Assembly: GCA_023213315.1 (NCBI GenBank)
Contig: JAKCPI010000872.1
Location: forward strand, 186,001 to 250,000
Source of the DNA: Euborellia annulipes
Taxonomy: Eukaryota; Arthropoda; Insecta; Dermaptera; Anisolabididae
Reading direction: 5' to 3'
Length of the DNA: 64,000 nt
A program made the position numbers and the translations under genes. Below, piece by piece: positions 43,178 through 56,218 of the stretch; position 1 is the stretch's first letter; the number at the start of each line of letters is the position of its first letter. The notes under the pieces were generated by a model. That model was not told the DNA's origin, made no database searches, and worked only from the letters and a program-made list of their open reading frames with translations.

Positions 43178-44780
43178 ATTCATTATTAGAATGTTTTGGA
43201 AATTATTATCTAATGTTTTGGAGAATTTTTCAGATACTGAACGCAACCCCCCCCCCCCACTTCTTTCAGTTTTCATTTAAACGATTCGGAATGAAAATGG
43301 TATCGTGGCTTCATTTCAATAATTCTAAGTCGTGATCGAAATTTAAACCAAATAGGTTGAGCCATTCCATGCTTAAAAGCAAAGGATGAGGCAAGAGGGT
43401 GAGGAGTTGAAAACAGGAATCGAATTCAATTAAGATTTCCCCCTACTAGCCATATGAGGTTCTTCTAGGAGTTGCAAATTTTCTTTTTTTTATTTAACCA
43501 CCACGCCATGGAAAATACGAAATCATCTCCGGTGTACAAAGGATTTGTCATGGTGTCAGGTGTGTCAGTGTAGTTTCAAGAGAGAACTTTGAACAACGCT
43601 TCAGGTTCAGGTCAGGTGCTCATTGTTCCTTTGCTTTGAATTTCAATTCGTTTGAGAACGGGAGAGAAGAAAATGCAAATTTGCCCGCAAATGCTTCATT
43701 CGATTTTATTAAAGGCCTTGTTTAGTTAATTGGGATCCGATTTCCATACCGATATGTCATAATACAAAATTTATTCTATTTTATTAATATTTAACACACA
43801 TCTACGTTATCTTTTGTATAATTTTAAACAAAGTTTTACTTGAAAATTATTATTAATTAAATCAAAGTATTAATAGATGTAATGTAATTTAATTATATAT
43901 TTTATAATAAACTATTTGTTATAATTAAATGCCTGAAATATTTTCAAGTCATAGAAAATTTTTATTTATATTTGATTCTCGAAATGTTACGTAATTAAAT
44001 GGTATTTAGACCTGGGAATAGAAAACATTTACAAATGTACGAAACAATTAGATTATCTGGTAAGTTATAGATTGCCTTAAGTAATTACTTTAGATTGGAA
44101 TGAGGAACAAATACAGCAGGCCTCTTCGATACAATTAATTATAATTTCTTCTTTTTTTTAACATATGATCAATTTTCATCAACTCAAAATTTCAGGAATG
44201 TTCTCTAATTTTTTAATAAATGTCATTAAAATTGTATACATTCTAAAGGGAATTTAGTGGGGTAAATATAATTTTTTAATTTTTTTCTTTTAAAGAGAGG
44301 CATGTCAAATTTTAATCAAATTAAAAAGGGTTGGTCCAAAGAATATAGACTTATTGATTCATCACATTTGGGGAGGCGTTTTTGGCTGGGGATTGGAAAA
44401 TAAATCGATTCCAACTTGGAATTTTTTTATATAATTTTAGCATTAAAGAAAAAAAAAAAAAAAAAAAAGGAAAAAGGAAAAAGATGTTTACATTAATTTC
44501 TCTCAGGGCAAAGTATCCTGCCAACGAGGTCCTTAATAAATATGTCCTGCAATTTGAATGTATTTCAGTTGGGCAAACTCTAATAAGCAATGAAGCTTCA
44601 AAATTTTACCGAGTTTTGCGAATTAGTTGACAATTTAATTATTATTTTCTCTTTAAGTCTTTATAAACAAATCTTTTTTTTATTAAGAAAACAACTCAAA
44701 GAGATTAATAAAATCGGTGGGGTAGCGAGGGGCATCATGACCCGGGCGCTACTCACAAGGGGGCGCCAAATGGTTCGCAA
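43021..44780. other. Unassigned sequence, mostly unique-looking
   Basis: A (TA)n tract at 43147-43175 and a poly-C run at 43248-43258. The stretch 43490-43700 is less AT-rich and not repeated elsewhere in this window, so it may be single-copy. No splice-bounded frame stands out. Confidence 0.35.
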
Positions 44781-44788
44781 AAAAAAAA

Positions 44789-45125
44789 TCTGGTGTGACT
44801 GGCGCACAGTACACAACTTTCTCTTACCCTTCGGTAAGAGAAAGTTGTGCACCGTGCTGACAACACCAGATTTTTTGTGTCGTGATATATTTATTTTCCC
44901 ATAGCACCTTAGTTTCAAACTTGCATTTTATATGTTGACTGCTTGAAATAAACTATGGTTATTTTTCAAAATTTTAATCTCATATTTGGACATTTTATAC
45001 ACAATAGAGAATCCTAAATAAATAAAAAATTTCATAAGAATTGGAAAAAAAAAATTTTAAATGCCTAAAAAGTTCTAAAGGGGACCCCCCTTTTGAATCG
45101 AAATTAACATACAAATCTAAAACCC
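44789..45125 (+). mobile_element. HTR copy, 5' part of a long-form variant
   Basis: A full hairpin (TCTGGTGTGACTGGCGCAC to GACAACACCAGATTTTTTG), CATAGCACCTTAGTTTC, GGGGACCCCCCTTTTGAATC, then AAAACCCTTCTGTTAAATGT. The last block is shared only with the copy at 54071, defining a variant. Confidence 0.88.
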
Positions 45126-45950
45126 TTCTGTTAAATGTGGTTTTTCTTTTTTGATTTTTTTATTGTTGTTTCGTTATATTCGTTTACTTTTTGTCCTTTC
45201 CTAAACTTTCAGTGACATCTTTATGGGTCAAACCAACAGAACAGCTCGAAATTTTAGAAAGAAATGAATTTATGTTGAGATGGTTCATTTTAAGAAAGAA
45301 AATATTTCTGATCTCGATATAGTAAATAAGATTTCTGATAAATAAGGAATGAAAAATTTGATCTATAACCCAAATAGTCAATCGAATCACATCGTCTCTC
45401 AAAAATATACAGGGTGAATTTTTTATTTTTTATATTTATTTTTTCAGGAATCCTCCATTTTAGGAAGAAAGTTTCAAATGTGTTGTTTCTTATCGAGGGG
45501 CAGCCAATGTACCCTATTATTTTTTGACCTTAGTCAAGTTTCCAAGGATATTAGGAGGACAAAAATCGAAAAGAATTATAGTCTCATAATGACTTCAGTC
45601 CCATAGAATCTTGTAGAGGGAGAGTTGGTACATGTTATTCCAAAAGGAATGTGAGATATCTTTTATAGTAGAGTAGAGCCTCAACTCTATATTAGTTCAA
45701 AGTTAGCGTTCTCGGCAGCGCTCGAGTGACGTGTAGAGGCTCTGAAATATCATTGTTTGTTTAAATGCATATAACTCTTTACTCCAGTGTCCTTTTTCAA
45801 TTCTGTTTAATGGAGGGTTTTAAGGAAACTATGTAGAATATTTACTAATATACCGTTTTCATTAATTTATACTCGTATGTTTTAAAAATCACTCCAAAGT
45901 TGTGTCTTCTTAATAGATTTTATTGTAAATTTTTTTTCCTTTTAATAGCA
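45126..45950. other. Unassigned sequence
   Basis: AT-rich with some GC text around 45700-45750 (AGCGTTCTCGGCAGCGCTCG). No frame or repeat ends. Confidence 0.35.
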
Positions 45951-45955
45951 AAAAA

Positions 45956-46961
45956 TCTGGTGTGACTGGCGCCCTTCGGTAAGAGAAAGTTGTGCACCGT
46001 GCTGACAACACCAGATTTTTTGTGTCGAGATATATTTAGTTTCCCATAGCACCTTAGTTTCAAACTTGCGTTTTATATGTTGACTGCTTGAAATAAACTA
46101 TGGTTATTTTTCAAAATTTTAATCTCATATTTGGACATTTTATACACAATAGAGAATCCTAAATAAATACAAAATTTCAAGAGAATTGGAAAAAAAATTT
46201 TTAAATGCGTAAAAAGTTCCAAAGGGGACCCCCTTTTGAATCGAAATTAACATACCCTATAGGATATTAACATTGTTTCTATGGATGGATGAGGTGAAAG
46301 TGAATTTAAAAAGAGTAGAGACAGACGATAATGTTTGCAAGTGGGGAGAGAGAGATATATGTTTTCTCGGAAACAATTAAAGACAGAAATAAAATAAAAA
46401 TAAATGGGAATTTAAATAATAATTGATTTTTAATCTAATAAAAAGAAAAAGATTTAAATTCCGTTACCATGGCAACCATTTCTATCTTTCCTATGAAGAA
46501 CAAGAGTAAAGTGGTCTTCAGAAGATTTCAACGGCAAAATGAGAATATACATTTTAAAGAGCATCTAAAAAATAATTGATTTACGAATTTTAAAAAAATT
46601 CCTTGGAGGGAATTTTGAGAAAATCGAAAAAAACTGAAAAAGTACATCAGTAAAGTACTAGTACTTTTTGGCCGATTTTGTTCAAAAGCTTATTTTGAGA
46701 TTCTTCAAAGGTACCTAAGTTAAATATAAAATTTCAATCCGCTAGCTCAACTCCTTCATGCTAAAAATCTGTCCACACACACACACACACACACACAGAC
46801 ACACACACACACCACACACACACACAGACCAATTTGCGGGACCCACTTTTTTGGACTCAGGGGACCTCAAAACATGTATATCCATCAAAATCTCGACATC
46901 GAATTTTTGACATGATCGCAATACTTTCTCTATATATTTCATATATAGGGTACGAGAAAGT
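45956..46961 (+). mobile_element. HTR copy, complete long form with shortened hairpin
   Basis: The hairpin's left arm is partly deleted (TCTGGTGTGACTGGCGCCCT then TCGGTAAGAGAAAG). The remainder is complete: GGGGACCCCCTTTTGAATCG, a GAGAGA tract, TTACCATGGCAACC, AAAGTACTAGTACTTT, a (CA)n tract (46776-46823), GACATCGAATTTTTGACATG and the end GGGTACGAGAAAGT. About 1.0 kb. Confidence 0.92.
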
Positions 46962-47026
46962 AAAAAACACTGTTTTCTTTGACAATCTTAAAATTCATAT
47001 CTTACTGAGTAATTAAAAAAAAAAAA

Positions 47027-48159
<1,133 letters not shown>

Positions 48160-48179
48160 AAAAATTGACATAGACCTAC

Positions 48180-49190
48180 TTATCTACAACTTCTTTGACC
48201 TAAAAGTGGTTTTGAACATTGTTGCAAAAACTTTGATAAAAACTGATTTTGGGTAGTTTTTATTTTTTTTGGGGGGAGGGTTAATATAAAAATCTGGTGT
48301 GACTGGCGCACAGCACACAACTTTCTCTTACCTTCGGTAATCGAAAGTTGTGTTCTGTGCTTGTCACACCAGATTTTTTGTGTCGACATATATTTAGTTC
48401 CCGACAGTACGGAACATTTGAATTCAGATGTAAAATTTATAAGTGTGGGAAAATATTTATATTTTGTTACCATGGCAACCAGTTTTCCTATCTTTCCTAT
48501 GAAATACTAGAGTAAAGTGGTCTTCAGAAGATTTCAATTGCAAAATGAGAATATACATTTTAAAGAGCATCTAAAAAATAATTGATTTTTGAATTTTAAA
48601 AAAAATCGTTGGAGCAAATTTTGAGAAAATCGAAAAAAACTGAAAAAGTACATCAGTAAAGGACTAGTACTCTTTGGCCGATTTTGATTAAAAGCTTATT
48701 TTTCCGGTCCCGGGAGATGTTTAACTTAAATATAAAATTTCAACCTCGTAGCTCAATTCCTTCATGCTTAAAATTGAACACACAAACACCCACCCACACA
48801 CACACCCACCCACCCACACACCCACACACACACAAACAGACCATGTCGCGAAAACCACTTTTTTGGATTCAGGGGACCTCAAAACCATCAAAATCTCGAC
48901 ATCGAATTTTTGACATGAATCCAATGCTTTCTCTCTATATATATATATTACATATATACATAGGTAAGAGAAAGTAAAAAATTAATGATTAATTTTTTTT
49001 TTTTTCCTAAATCTGCATCTCTTTCTGAATATATCAGTGAAAATTTCAACTTGATATGTAGCAAAGAAAGGGAGTTATGATTTATTTTCTAAAAAAGATT
49101 ACTTCAACTAGGAGTCTCGGAAAGGCTTCTCAAATTCATTTTTTCCAACTTTAAGATTTTTTTTCCTCAAAAAGCATTAGGAATATTTTT
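48180..49190 (-). mobile_element. Palindrome-5 element copy split by an HTR
   Basis: 48180-48292 and 48976-49190 are together collinear with the arm of palindrome 5 (GGGTTAATATAAAAA then ATTAATGATTAATTT; GCATCTCTTTCTGAATATAT; GGAGTCTCGGAAAGGCTTCT). The uninterrupted counterpart reads TTAATATAAAAATTAATG, which fixes the HTR insertion site. Confidence 0.8.
48293..48975 (+). mobile_element. HTR copy, complete short form with known empty site
   Basis: The hairpin, short-form body (TTCCCGACAGTACGGAACA), CA-rich tract (48779-48836) and outer end GGTAAGAGAAAGT give 683 bp. It is flanked on both sides by AAAAA where the empty site in palindrome 5 has a single AAAAA. This indicates insertion into an A run with a duplication of about five A, or an insertion without detectable duplication. 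Confidence 0.93.
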
Positions 49191-49194
49191 ATAC

Positions 49195-49265
49195 AAGTTG
49201 GAAAGGCGCGGCTTCGCCCAACTTGGCCCTGGCGGGCGGCGTCTCGGGTCGTGATCAGTAGTTTT
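49195..49265 (+). other. GC-rich hairpin block
   Basis: AAGGCGCGGCTTCGCCCAAC and CTGGCGGGCGGCGTCTCGG stand out from the surroundings and resemble, but do not match closely, the Helitron-like GC blocks. Confidence 0.3.
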
Positions 49266-49677
49266 CCCCTTAATTTTAAACCCCATATGATTTTTGCCCA
49301 AATGAAAATACACTGAATCAAATTTGAATATTCTCCCTGCCCAGCCTATGGGTTTTGAAGGCCATTAAAAAATTACGGGCAGGTAGCAAGTCTAAAATTT
49401 CACTTTAATAAACTGATTCGGACGGACGTGCATGCAAATGAAATCAGGCGGGCAGGGACCTATAAAAAAAAATCAACAATTTTATAATATTTATTTTTCT
49501 GACATCTGAAAAAGTTTATTTTTTATTATAAATTTAAATATGTAAAAAAAATTAAATATTTTTAAATAATTTTTTTTTATTTGATGTATTATTTAAAACT
49601 TTTTATTAAATAAAAGAAAATTTCTTTTATTTTATACAATGTATGATTCAGGGTTATTTTAAATAAAATTATTTTAG

Positions 49678-50200
49678 GGTCATTCCACGTTAGTTCAACC
49701 AGGCCATTTCACCCAAAATCTCAGATTTTTATGAAACTTGGTATGTTTGTTCTATATATAGAGATAAGTAAAAGCACCAAATTTCATTTTTTTAACTCAC
49801 TTAGTTTTCGAGTTATGGCACTTTAAAGTTTTGATTTTTTCACCTTCCGCGGCTTGAATTATGCCAAACAAAATGTGACATGGAAGAGAAAATAATTTCT
49901 CATTTATTTATTTGACCACCAACCAATTTTTATGGTAGGTTCTTTAAACAATAAGGAATTAGAAAAAAAAATATATCACGAATCTAAGTTAATCCTAAAA
50001 CATAAAAAAAAATTCATATTGTTGATTTTTTTAGTTTTGAAAACCCAAACATGGTTTAGTGCTAAAGCCAATATCTCCAAAAGGGAATGAGATATTCAAG
50101 AAATTTTTTTTTCGAAATAATCTGCATGAAATGGGCATTAATTTGGTAAAATAAAAATTTTGTGTATTTTGTTCCCTCTATTTCTAAAGTGCATTGCAAG
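49678..50200 (+). mobile_element. GGGTCATTCCA-type element, partial
   Basis: AGGGTCATTCCACGTTAG, then TCAACCAGGCCATTTCACCC, resembles the start of palindrome 5's arm (GGGTCATTCCATGTC, CATCCAGCCATGTAACCC). The text after it diverges. The same class of DNA repeat, without a visible second end. Confidence 0.4.
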
Positions 50201-50227
50201 TTTCAATATATAGTTTTACATGTTAAA

Positions 50228-50525
50228 AAGGTTTCAAGGGCAAAATGAAAATATAAATTTTAAAGAGCATCTAAAAAATAATTGATTTATGTATTTTAAT
50301 AAAAATCGTTGCAGCAAATTTTGAGAAAATTGGAAAAAACTGAAAAAGTACATCAGTAAAGTACTAGTACTTTTTTGCCGATTTTGTTCAAAAGCTTATT
50401 TTGAGTGTCCGGGAGGGTACCTAGCTTAAATATAAAATTTCACTCTCCTAGCTCAATCCTTTTATGCTTTCATTTAAACAATGTGTTTTCGTCTGTGTTC
50501 AGTTTTAAGCAGACACACACACAGT
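50228..50525 (+). mobile_element. HTR internal fragment
   Basis: GGCAAAATGAAAATATAAAT, AAAGTACTAGTACTTTTTTG, TACCTAGCTTAAATATAAAA, then a short (CA)n. Lacks both ends. Confidence 0.8.
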
Positions 50526-50603
50526 GTTCATTTAATACAAAAATGTGGTCTATAATTAAAAATTCTCCTAATAATAATACTTAATTAATTGTTAGAGAAA
50601 AAA

Positions 50604-50928
50604 TCTAGTGTGACTAGTCGCACAGCACACAACTTTCTCTTACCTTCGATAATCGAAAGTTGTGTTCTGCGCTTGTCATACCAGATTTTTTTGTGTCGAG
50701 ATATATTTAGTTTCCGCCCATTAGAATTCAAGATGTAAAATTTATAAACATGGGTAAATATTTATATCTTGTTACCATTGCAACTATTTCTCCTATCTTT
50801 CCTATGAAGTACAAAAGTAAAGTGTGCTTCAAACAATTTCGAAGGCAAAATAAGAATATAAGTTTTAAAGAACATCTAAAAAATAATTGATTTTTGAATT
50901 TTAATCAAAATCGTTAGAGCGAATTTTA
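50604..50928 (+). mobile_element. HTR copy, 5' part of short form
   Basis: TCTAGTGTGACTAGTCGCAC, hairpin, TTGTGTCGAGATATATTTAG, GTTACCATTGCAACTATTTC, then a break at GTTAGAGCGAATTTTATA. A matching outer end fragment (ATAGAGGTAAAAGAAAAT) sits at 51451-51472, so about 500 bp of other sequence may be inserted. Confidence 0.8.
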
Positions 50929-51120
50929 TATCGTATGCTTTGAGGAAATTCAATATGACTATGTCGGTTCTGTGCCTGGTATATGAGCCCCAATTTTTGA
51001 GGGTCCGTCAATACCGGAGAATCCGTTTTGGAAATGCCAGTGGGAGTTGATAATCCCGGAGATGAGCATTAGCCCTTTACTCTGCCCATCAGCAAGGAGA
51101 ACTGTGGATATAGTGCCTGA

Positions 51121-51195
51121 TGTGTGAAATGTGGGCACACAATGACTGCTGGGGCTGAAAAAGATGTTTATATTTGTGACTTTTGCAGATCATAA
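51121..51195 (+). pseudogene. Degraded zinc-ribbon coding fragment
   Basis: A frame gives CVKCGHTMTAGAEKDVYICD then FCRS and a stop. Two Cys pairs (CxxC ... CxxC) around GHTM suggest a zinc ribbon at a protein C-terminus. Upstream text to about 50935 is GC-richer than its flanks and has stops, consistent with a decayed gene or transposon ORF. The family is not identified. Confidence 0.3.
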
Positions 51196-51199
51196 AATA

Positions 51200-52250
51200 T
51201 TTTCTGTTTTCCAACTTATTTACACTAATATAGTTTAGTAATTAACAAAATACAATTTTCATAAAAGATATTTGTACGACTAACCTCTTTTTAACACTCT
51301 TTTTTCATGTATTTATAAGCGATTGGATTCCAAGAATAGCTAATATATAGTTTTTACTAATACTTATTATTCAGTAATAATAAGACGTATTATATAAAAT
51401 TTGCCTGGGACAGCGATTAGTAGAGAATATTAGTAGAGAAACGCACATATAGAGGTAAAAGAAAATAAAAATCTAAGTTTCTCGGCGTTTTTTAATCCTC
51501 AATTGAAATTATCTTAGATTTAGATTTTTATTTATGATTTTATTTTAGAAATCTAAATTATGTTTAATACAAAATCAAATAACCAATTTCGGAAATTGTA
51601 TAGACTGACTATTGTTTTTTATTTAGAAATATTATCTAGACCAACTAATAAATGTCAAATTATAATGAAGAATTTTCGACAACTTATTAAAATTTAAATT
51701 TTAATATTATATCAAACCCTTAAAGAGAGTATAATGTATAAAATTTCTATTTAAAAGAATTCAATGACAAACTTTATTAGGAGAATTAAATATTTAATAA
51801 ATTGTACAAAAGAGTAATTAGGGAATAATTAAATTCAGAAATCATCTATAATGATACATCAATACATATCATTTTAACCACGTTAAAATCTACCTAATAA
51901 AATTATCCAAAAGTTAAATTAATTGATGGTACATATATTAATAAAACATTATAGTTGCTAATTTACGTAACATTAAATTTTAAATACCTCATTTGATGAA
52001 TTTATACATTATATATATTAAAATTAGAGTATAATTAATAATACATTTCATTTTATACTTTTAATAGAGCCTTATAAACGTAACACATAGATATATAGGA
52101 AAATATAAACTACTCTTGATTATTTGTGATAATACGTAGCTATAGAGATGAAGATAATGAATGAGTTAGTCATAATAAAATAAAATTGATTTTCAAAGGA
52201 AATTTAATTAAGGTGAATTCTGACGTCTCTGTATATAAAAAGGCAAGTAA
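51200..52250. other. AT-rich sequence, nothing recognised
   Basis: Apart from the HTR end at 51451-51472, only AT-rich text. Confidence 0.4.
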
Positions 52251-52287
52251 CGGACATGACAGTTAGTTCACTAAAGTCGGAGCAAGT

Positions 52288-52336
52288 GCACAGTACTTGA
52301 TAACGGCTGCAGAAAAGCAGTCAAAACGTTGTACAG
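52288..52336 (+). ncRNA. CTTGA-type hammerhead-like PLE motif
   Basis: GTGCACAGTACTTGATAACG, CTGC/GCAG as stem II, CAAAACGTT, then GTACAG. It aligns with 42917 (shared AGTCGGAGCAAGTGCACAG leader). GTAC/GTAC could be stem I and ACGT stem III. The core is TTGATAA rather than CTGANGA. Confidence 0.5.
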
Positions 52337-52640
52337 TATTTATATATTTTTAATTAATGTTGCAGAAATATTGCGAATCTGCATAAATTGCCAATTAATA
52401 TTGCAGGAATATTGCATCAATATTGCAAAATTTGCAAAATATTGGTAACATTGATGCAAATATTGCAGCGGCAATATTCCAAGCTAGGAATATTGCAGCA
52501 ACATTGTTGCAATACGTCGTATTCCTATGTCCGCCTTTTTTTTTTGGGCCTCCTCTCCTTATAGCCCACCGATCCTCACCAGTGATGATTCGGTCGCGTC
52601 AGGAAGAACTGGAGTATGGCAGAAAGGCAGTGCCTTGGTG

Positions 52641-52933
52641 CATGGGCGTACCCAGGATCAAATCTAGGGGGGGGGGCATGGTCAGATCATGGTCGTCCAG
52701 GGGGGCAGATCATGGTCGTCCAGATTGTGGCATAGCTATTTTTTATATAGAGGTAAAGCCTCAGAATAAAAGGCCTAAAAAGCCTCGAGTCCTAACAAAA
52801 AGAATCATTCCCCGTCGCCATACACCAATTTTGTTTCGTTTCATCACTTTATAAACATTTAATTTTTTTTTTTTTGTTGCTTCTAGGGGGGGGGGGGCAG
52901 CTGCCCCACTGCCCCTCGCTGGGTACGCCCATG
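52641..52933. mobile_element. hAT MITE, 293 bp
   Basis: CATGGGCGTACCCAG and CTGGGTACGCCCATG are inverted ends, and CCTTGGTG is duplicated exactly (52633-52640 and 52934-52941). G-rich runs lie just inside both ends. The 143-residue frame crossing it is not a gene. Confidence 0.93.
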
Positions 52934-53269
52934 CCTTGGTGTGCCATTTAAGGAAAAAACTTCGTTCTGAATCGAACTCGTCAATTTAATAAATATAAAT
53001 AAAATATAATAGAATTAGGACTTTTGCTGGACCATACGTATATAGAAGGAACCGGAGAATAAAACCAGCCGTTAATGGACGCCTCTCACATCAATTTAAT
53101 TTAATCAAATAAAATATAAAGTGTATATTCAAATAATTATATTCCAGAGAGGATCAAGGAAACGGCTGCTCTGATTTAAACATATCAAACTTTTCTGAAT
53201 ACATATTTGCCACTCCTGTGCAGCGATTTATTGGTGAAAGCTGGCTCCTCCTATCCACCATAAATGGGA

Positions 53270-53460
53270 CACACGACCTCAGATTGGGTCACACATCGAT
53301 TTTTAATCGATTTTCGATTTCTTTACAAAAAAGCCCATAATAGGGTTGAATCGATTTCGATTTTAATTGAAAATCGATTTTAGGCGTCGATTTTCGATTC
53401 AAATCGGAATCGATTCAGTGTTTTGAAAAAATCGATTTTTGACGGCCGATTTTCATGATC
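53270..53460. mobile_element. Element of TCGATTTTCGATT words
   Basis: ATCGATTTTTAATCG, CGATTTCGATTTTAATTG, AAAATCGATTTTAGGCG and AATCGATTCAGTG repeat one word in both orientations within 190 bp. TAGGGTTGAATCGATT (about 53341) could be an Ac-like terminus. No flanking duplication was identified. Confidence 0.5.
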
Positions 53461-53640
53461 GGCGGCCGGGTTGGCGCTTGTCGGCGGCGCCCTACCGAGA
53501 AAGCTGACTTGGACCGTGCAGGCCGGGCAGCCAATAGAACCCTTGAGGTCATGGCAGTTGCTCAAACGAGTCTCATGTTTACCAGGGTGCCCTCAGAATC
53601 TTTTCTATTGTCGCTAGAAGTAGTCTGTACCTCGTGAGCG
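53440..53640. other. GC-rich unique-looking segment
   Basis: GGCGGCCGGGTTGGCGCTTG and CGGCGGCGCCCTACCG are CpG-rich. Frames on both strands (60-61 residues) show no domain. Confidence 0.25.
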
Positions 53641-53719
53641 GCTTTTCTCACATGCAGGATTTATTGCCACTCATTTGCGCAACCGCATATCAGGTCCACA
53701 TTAGACATGTTAGTCTTTT

Positions 53720-54066
53720 ACTTTCTCTTACCTCTATATATATGTTAATATATAAAGAGAGAAAGTATTGGATTCATGTCAAAAATTAGTTGTTGAGATT
53801 TTGATGGATATACACGTTTTGAGGTCCCCTGAATCCAAAAAAGTGGTTTTCGTGACATGGCCTGTCTGTCTGTGTTCAATTTTAACCTTGAAGGGATTGA
53901 GCTACGAGGTTGGAATTTTATATTTAAGTTAGGCACCACCCTGGAGCGTGAAAATAAGCTGTTTATCAAAAAATAGGCCAAAAAATACTAGTACTTTACT
54001 GAGGTAGTTTTTCAGGTTTTTTCGATTTTGTTAAAAATAGCTCCAAAGATTTTGATTAAAATTCAA
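53720..54066 (-). mobile_element. HTR copy, inverted, truncated by the next HTR
   Basis: ACTTTCTCTTACCTCTATAT, GTTGAGATTTTGATGGATAT, GAGGTCCCCTGAATCC, TAGTACTTTACTGAGGTAG. It stops at GATTAAAATTCAAAAAA, where a forward HTR begins, so one was inserted in the A run of the other. Confidence 0.85.
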
Positions 54067-54361
54067 AAAATCTGGTGTGACAGCACGGTGCGCCAGTCGA
54101 GATATATTTAGTTTCCCATAGCACCTTAGCTTCAAACTTGCATTTTAAATGTTGATTGCTTGAAATAAACTATGGTTATTTTTCAAAATTTTAAACTCAT
54201 ATTTGGACATTTTATACACAATATAGAATCGTAAATAAATACAAAATTTCATAAGAATTGGAAAAAAAATTTTTAAATGCGTAAAAAGTTCCAAAGGGGA
54301 CCCCCTTTTGAATCGAAATTAACATACAAATCTAAAACCCTTCTGTTAAATGTGGTTCTTT

Positions 54362-55921
54362 TGACGTGACAACGTCTTACAAATCATGTTAGAGGGTCAT
54401 GCAAGAAAAAGTTTATCGGCTTGAATAACTCCCCTGTCTTAAGAGGTATAATTATGGGGAATATACGGTTAGAAAGAATGAGTTTCCAGCTAAAGATTTC
54501 ACCATTTATTTTTTTCCTATCATTTTATTTTACCGCGCTGCGGTAAATTCTAATTTGAGATTTTAAACCCCTGTAGATTCCAAACGACTAATCCGATCAG
54601 ACTAAATGGGATGTCATTTGGTGCGGAAAGATAACCTCTAAGAGAATAAATAAAAAAATCCCGAGTAATTAAGTCCAAAATTAGTTTTTTTCTCGAAAAA
54701 CCTCATTTTTTAGGCAAAAAAATATCGAAAAATAGCCCTACTTGTGCAACGCATAGCGACTTGACCATAAAAGCTACATTAAATCTAAATATAGTTTTAG
54801 AAAGAGTGGTTCAATACCCCGGGGTGTTTTTTTCTTTTTTTTGATATGAAGTTATTTTACCGCATGAGAGCACTCGGCGGGATTTCGTTTTTCGAAAATT
54901 TAAACCCCTGTAGATTCCGAACGGCTAATCAGATCTGACTAAATGAGATGTCATTTGGTGCAGAAAGATAACCTCTAAGAGAATAAATAAAAAAATCCCG
55001 AGTAATTAAGTCCAAAATTAGTTTTTTTCTCGAAAAACCTCATTTTTTAGGCAAAAAAATATCGAAAAATAGCCCTACTTTTGCAACGCATAGCGACTTG
55101 ACCATAAAAGCTACATTAAATCTAAATATAGTTTTAGAAAGAGTGGTTCAATACCCCGGGGTGATTTTTCTTTTTTTGATATGAAGTCATTTTACCGCAT
55201 GAGAGCACTCGGCGGGATTTCGTTTTTCGAAAATTTAAACCCCTGTAGATTCCGAACGGCTAATCAGATCTGACTAAATGAGATGTCATTTGGTGCAGAA
55301 AGATAACCTCTAAGAGAATAAATAAAAAAATCCCGAGTAATTAACTCAAAAACTTGTTTTTTTCTCGAAAAACCTCATTTTTTAGGCAAAAAAATATCGA
55401 AAAATAGCTCTAATTGTGCAACGCATAGCGACTTGACCATAAAAGCTACATTAAATCTAAATATAGTTTTAGAAAGAGTGGTTCAATACCCCGGGGTGTT
55501 TTTTTCTTTTTTTTGATATGAAGTCATTTTACCGCATGAGAGCACTTGGCGGGATTTCGTTTTTCGAAATTTTAAACCCCTGTAGATTCCGAACGGCTAA
55601 TCAGATCAGACTTAATGTGATGTCATTTGGTGCAGAAAGAAAACCTCTAAGAGAATAAATAAAAAAATCCCGAGTACTTAACTCCAAAATTAATTTTTTT
55701 TTTCGAAAAACCTCATTTTTTAAGCATATGTCGTCCTTAATGGATAAAAGTTTGGCCACACCTGTCATATATTGTTTCAATGAAAATGTTTGAACATGTT
55801 TATTTATGAAAACAAACTACTAGCAAAAAAAAAAAAAAAACAATACTTTCTCTCTTTATATTTCAATATAGGTAAGAGAAAAAAATTTTTTTTGAAGTCA
55901 AGCAAAAGACGTTGTCACGTT
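54362..55921. mobile_element. TIR element carrying a 336-bp tandem array
   Basis: TGACGTGACAACGTCTTAC at the left and AAGACGTTGTCACGTTA at the right give inverted ends with CGTGACAACGTCTT identical. About 3.5 tandem units fill the interior. A short HTR outer-end fragment (55842-55880) lies before the right end. No transposase. Confidence 0.8.
54530..55735. repeat. Tandem repeat, period 335-337 bp, about 3.5 units
   Basis: TAAACCCCTGTAGATTCC begins units at 54564, 54901, 55236 and 55573. Units share GATGTCATTTGGTGCAGAAA, GCAACGCATAGCGACTTGAC and CAATACCCCGGGGTG. Units two and three are nearly identical, while the first and last are more diverged, as expected from unequal exchange in the middle of an array. 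Confidence 0.93.
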
Positions 55922-56099
55922 AAAAAGCCACCGGCTGTGTAGAAGACACAGCTAACACCTAATTTTTTGATTTTTTTATTGTTGTTTTTCTCATGCTTCC
56001 CTTTACAAAAGTCAAGGTGGGGTAAGACGGGAGATCTTTTCCTAAAATAATGTAAAAGAGAGTTTTACCAATTAATGTGAAAGTGAGGAAAAATTGTAC

Positions 56100-56218
56100 T
56101 TTGTATGTAAAAGCTAAGCAAAAATGCATTTTTTTTTCTTATTGTAAAAAATCTTACAAGGGTTAATGGAGCTAAACAGCTCTGGCCCATAATAAACTTC
56201 TATCTATCTATCTATCTA
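56100..56218 (+). mobile_element. LINE-type 3' end with TATC tail
   Basis: AATGGAGCTAAACAGCTC then TGGCCCATAATAAACTTC is followed by CTATCTATCTATCTAT. A small 3' stem (GAGCTAAACAGCTC) before a simple-repeat tail is typical of non-LTR retrotransposon ends. The 5' limit is unclear. Confidence 0.5.

Noticed and set aside
52560..52620. Possible second mariner transposase fragment (RIITGED on the minus strand)
   Set aside because: Only one short TGDE-like motif, with no neighbouring mariner signatures in frame and no terminal repeats.
52423..52854. 143-residue frame
   Set aside because: It crosses the border of an hAT MITE with exact duplications, so it is a chance fusion frame.
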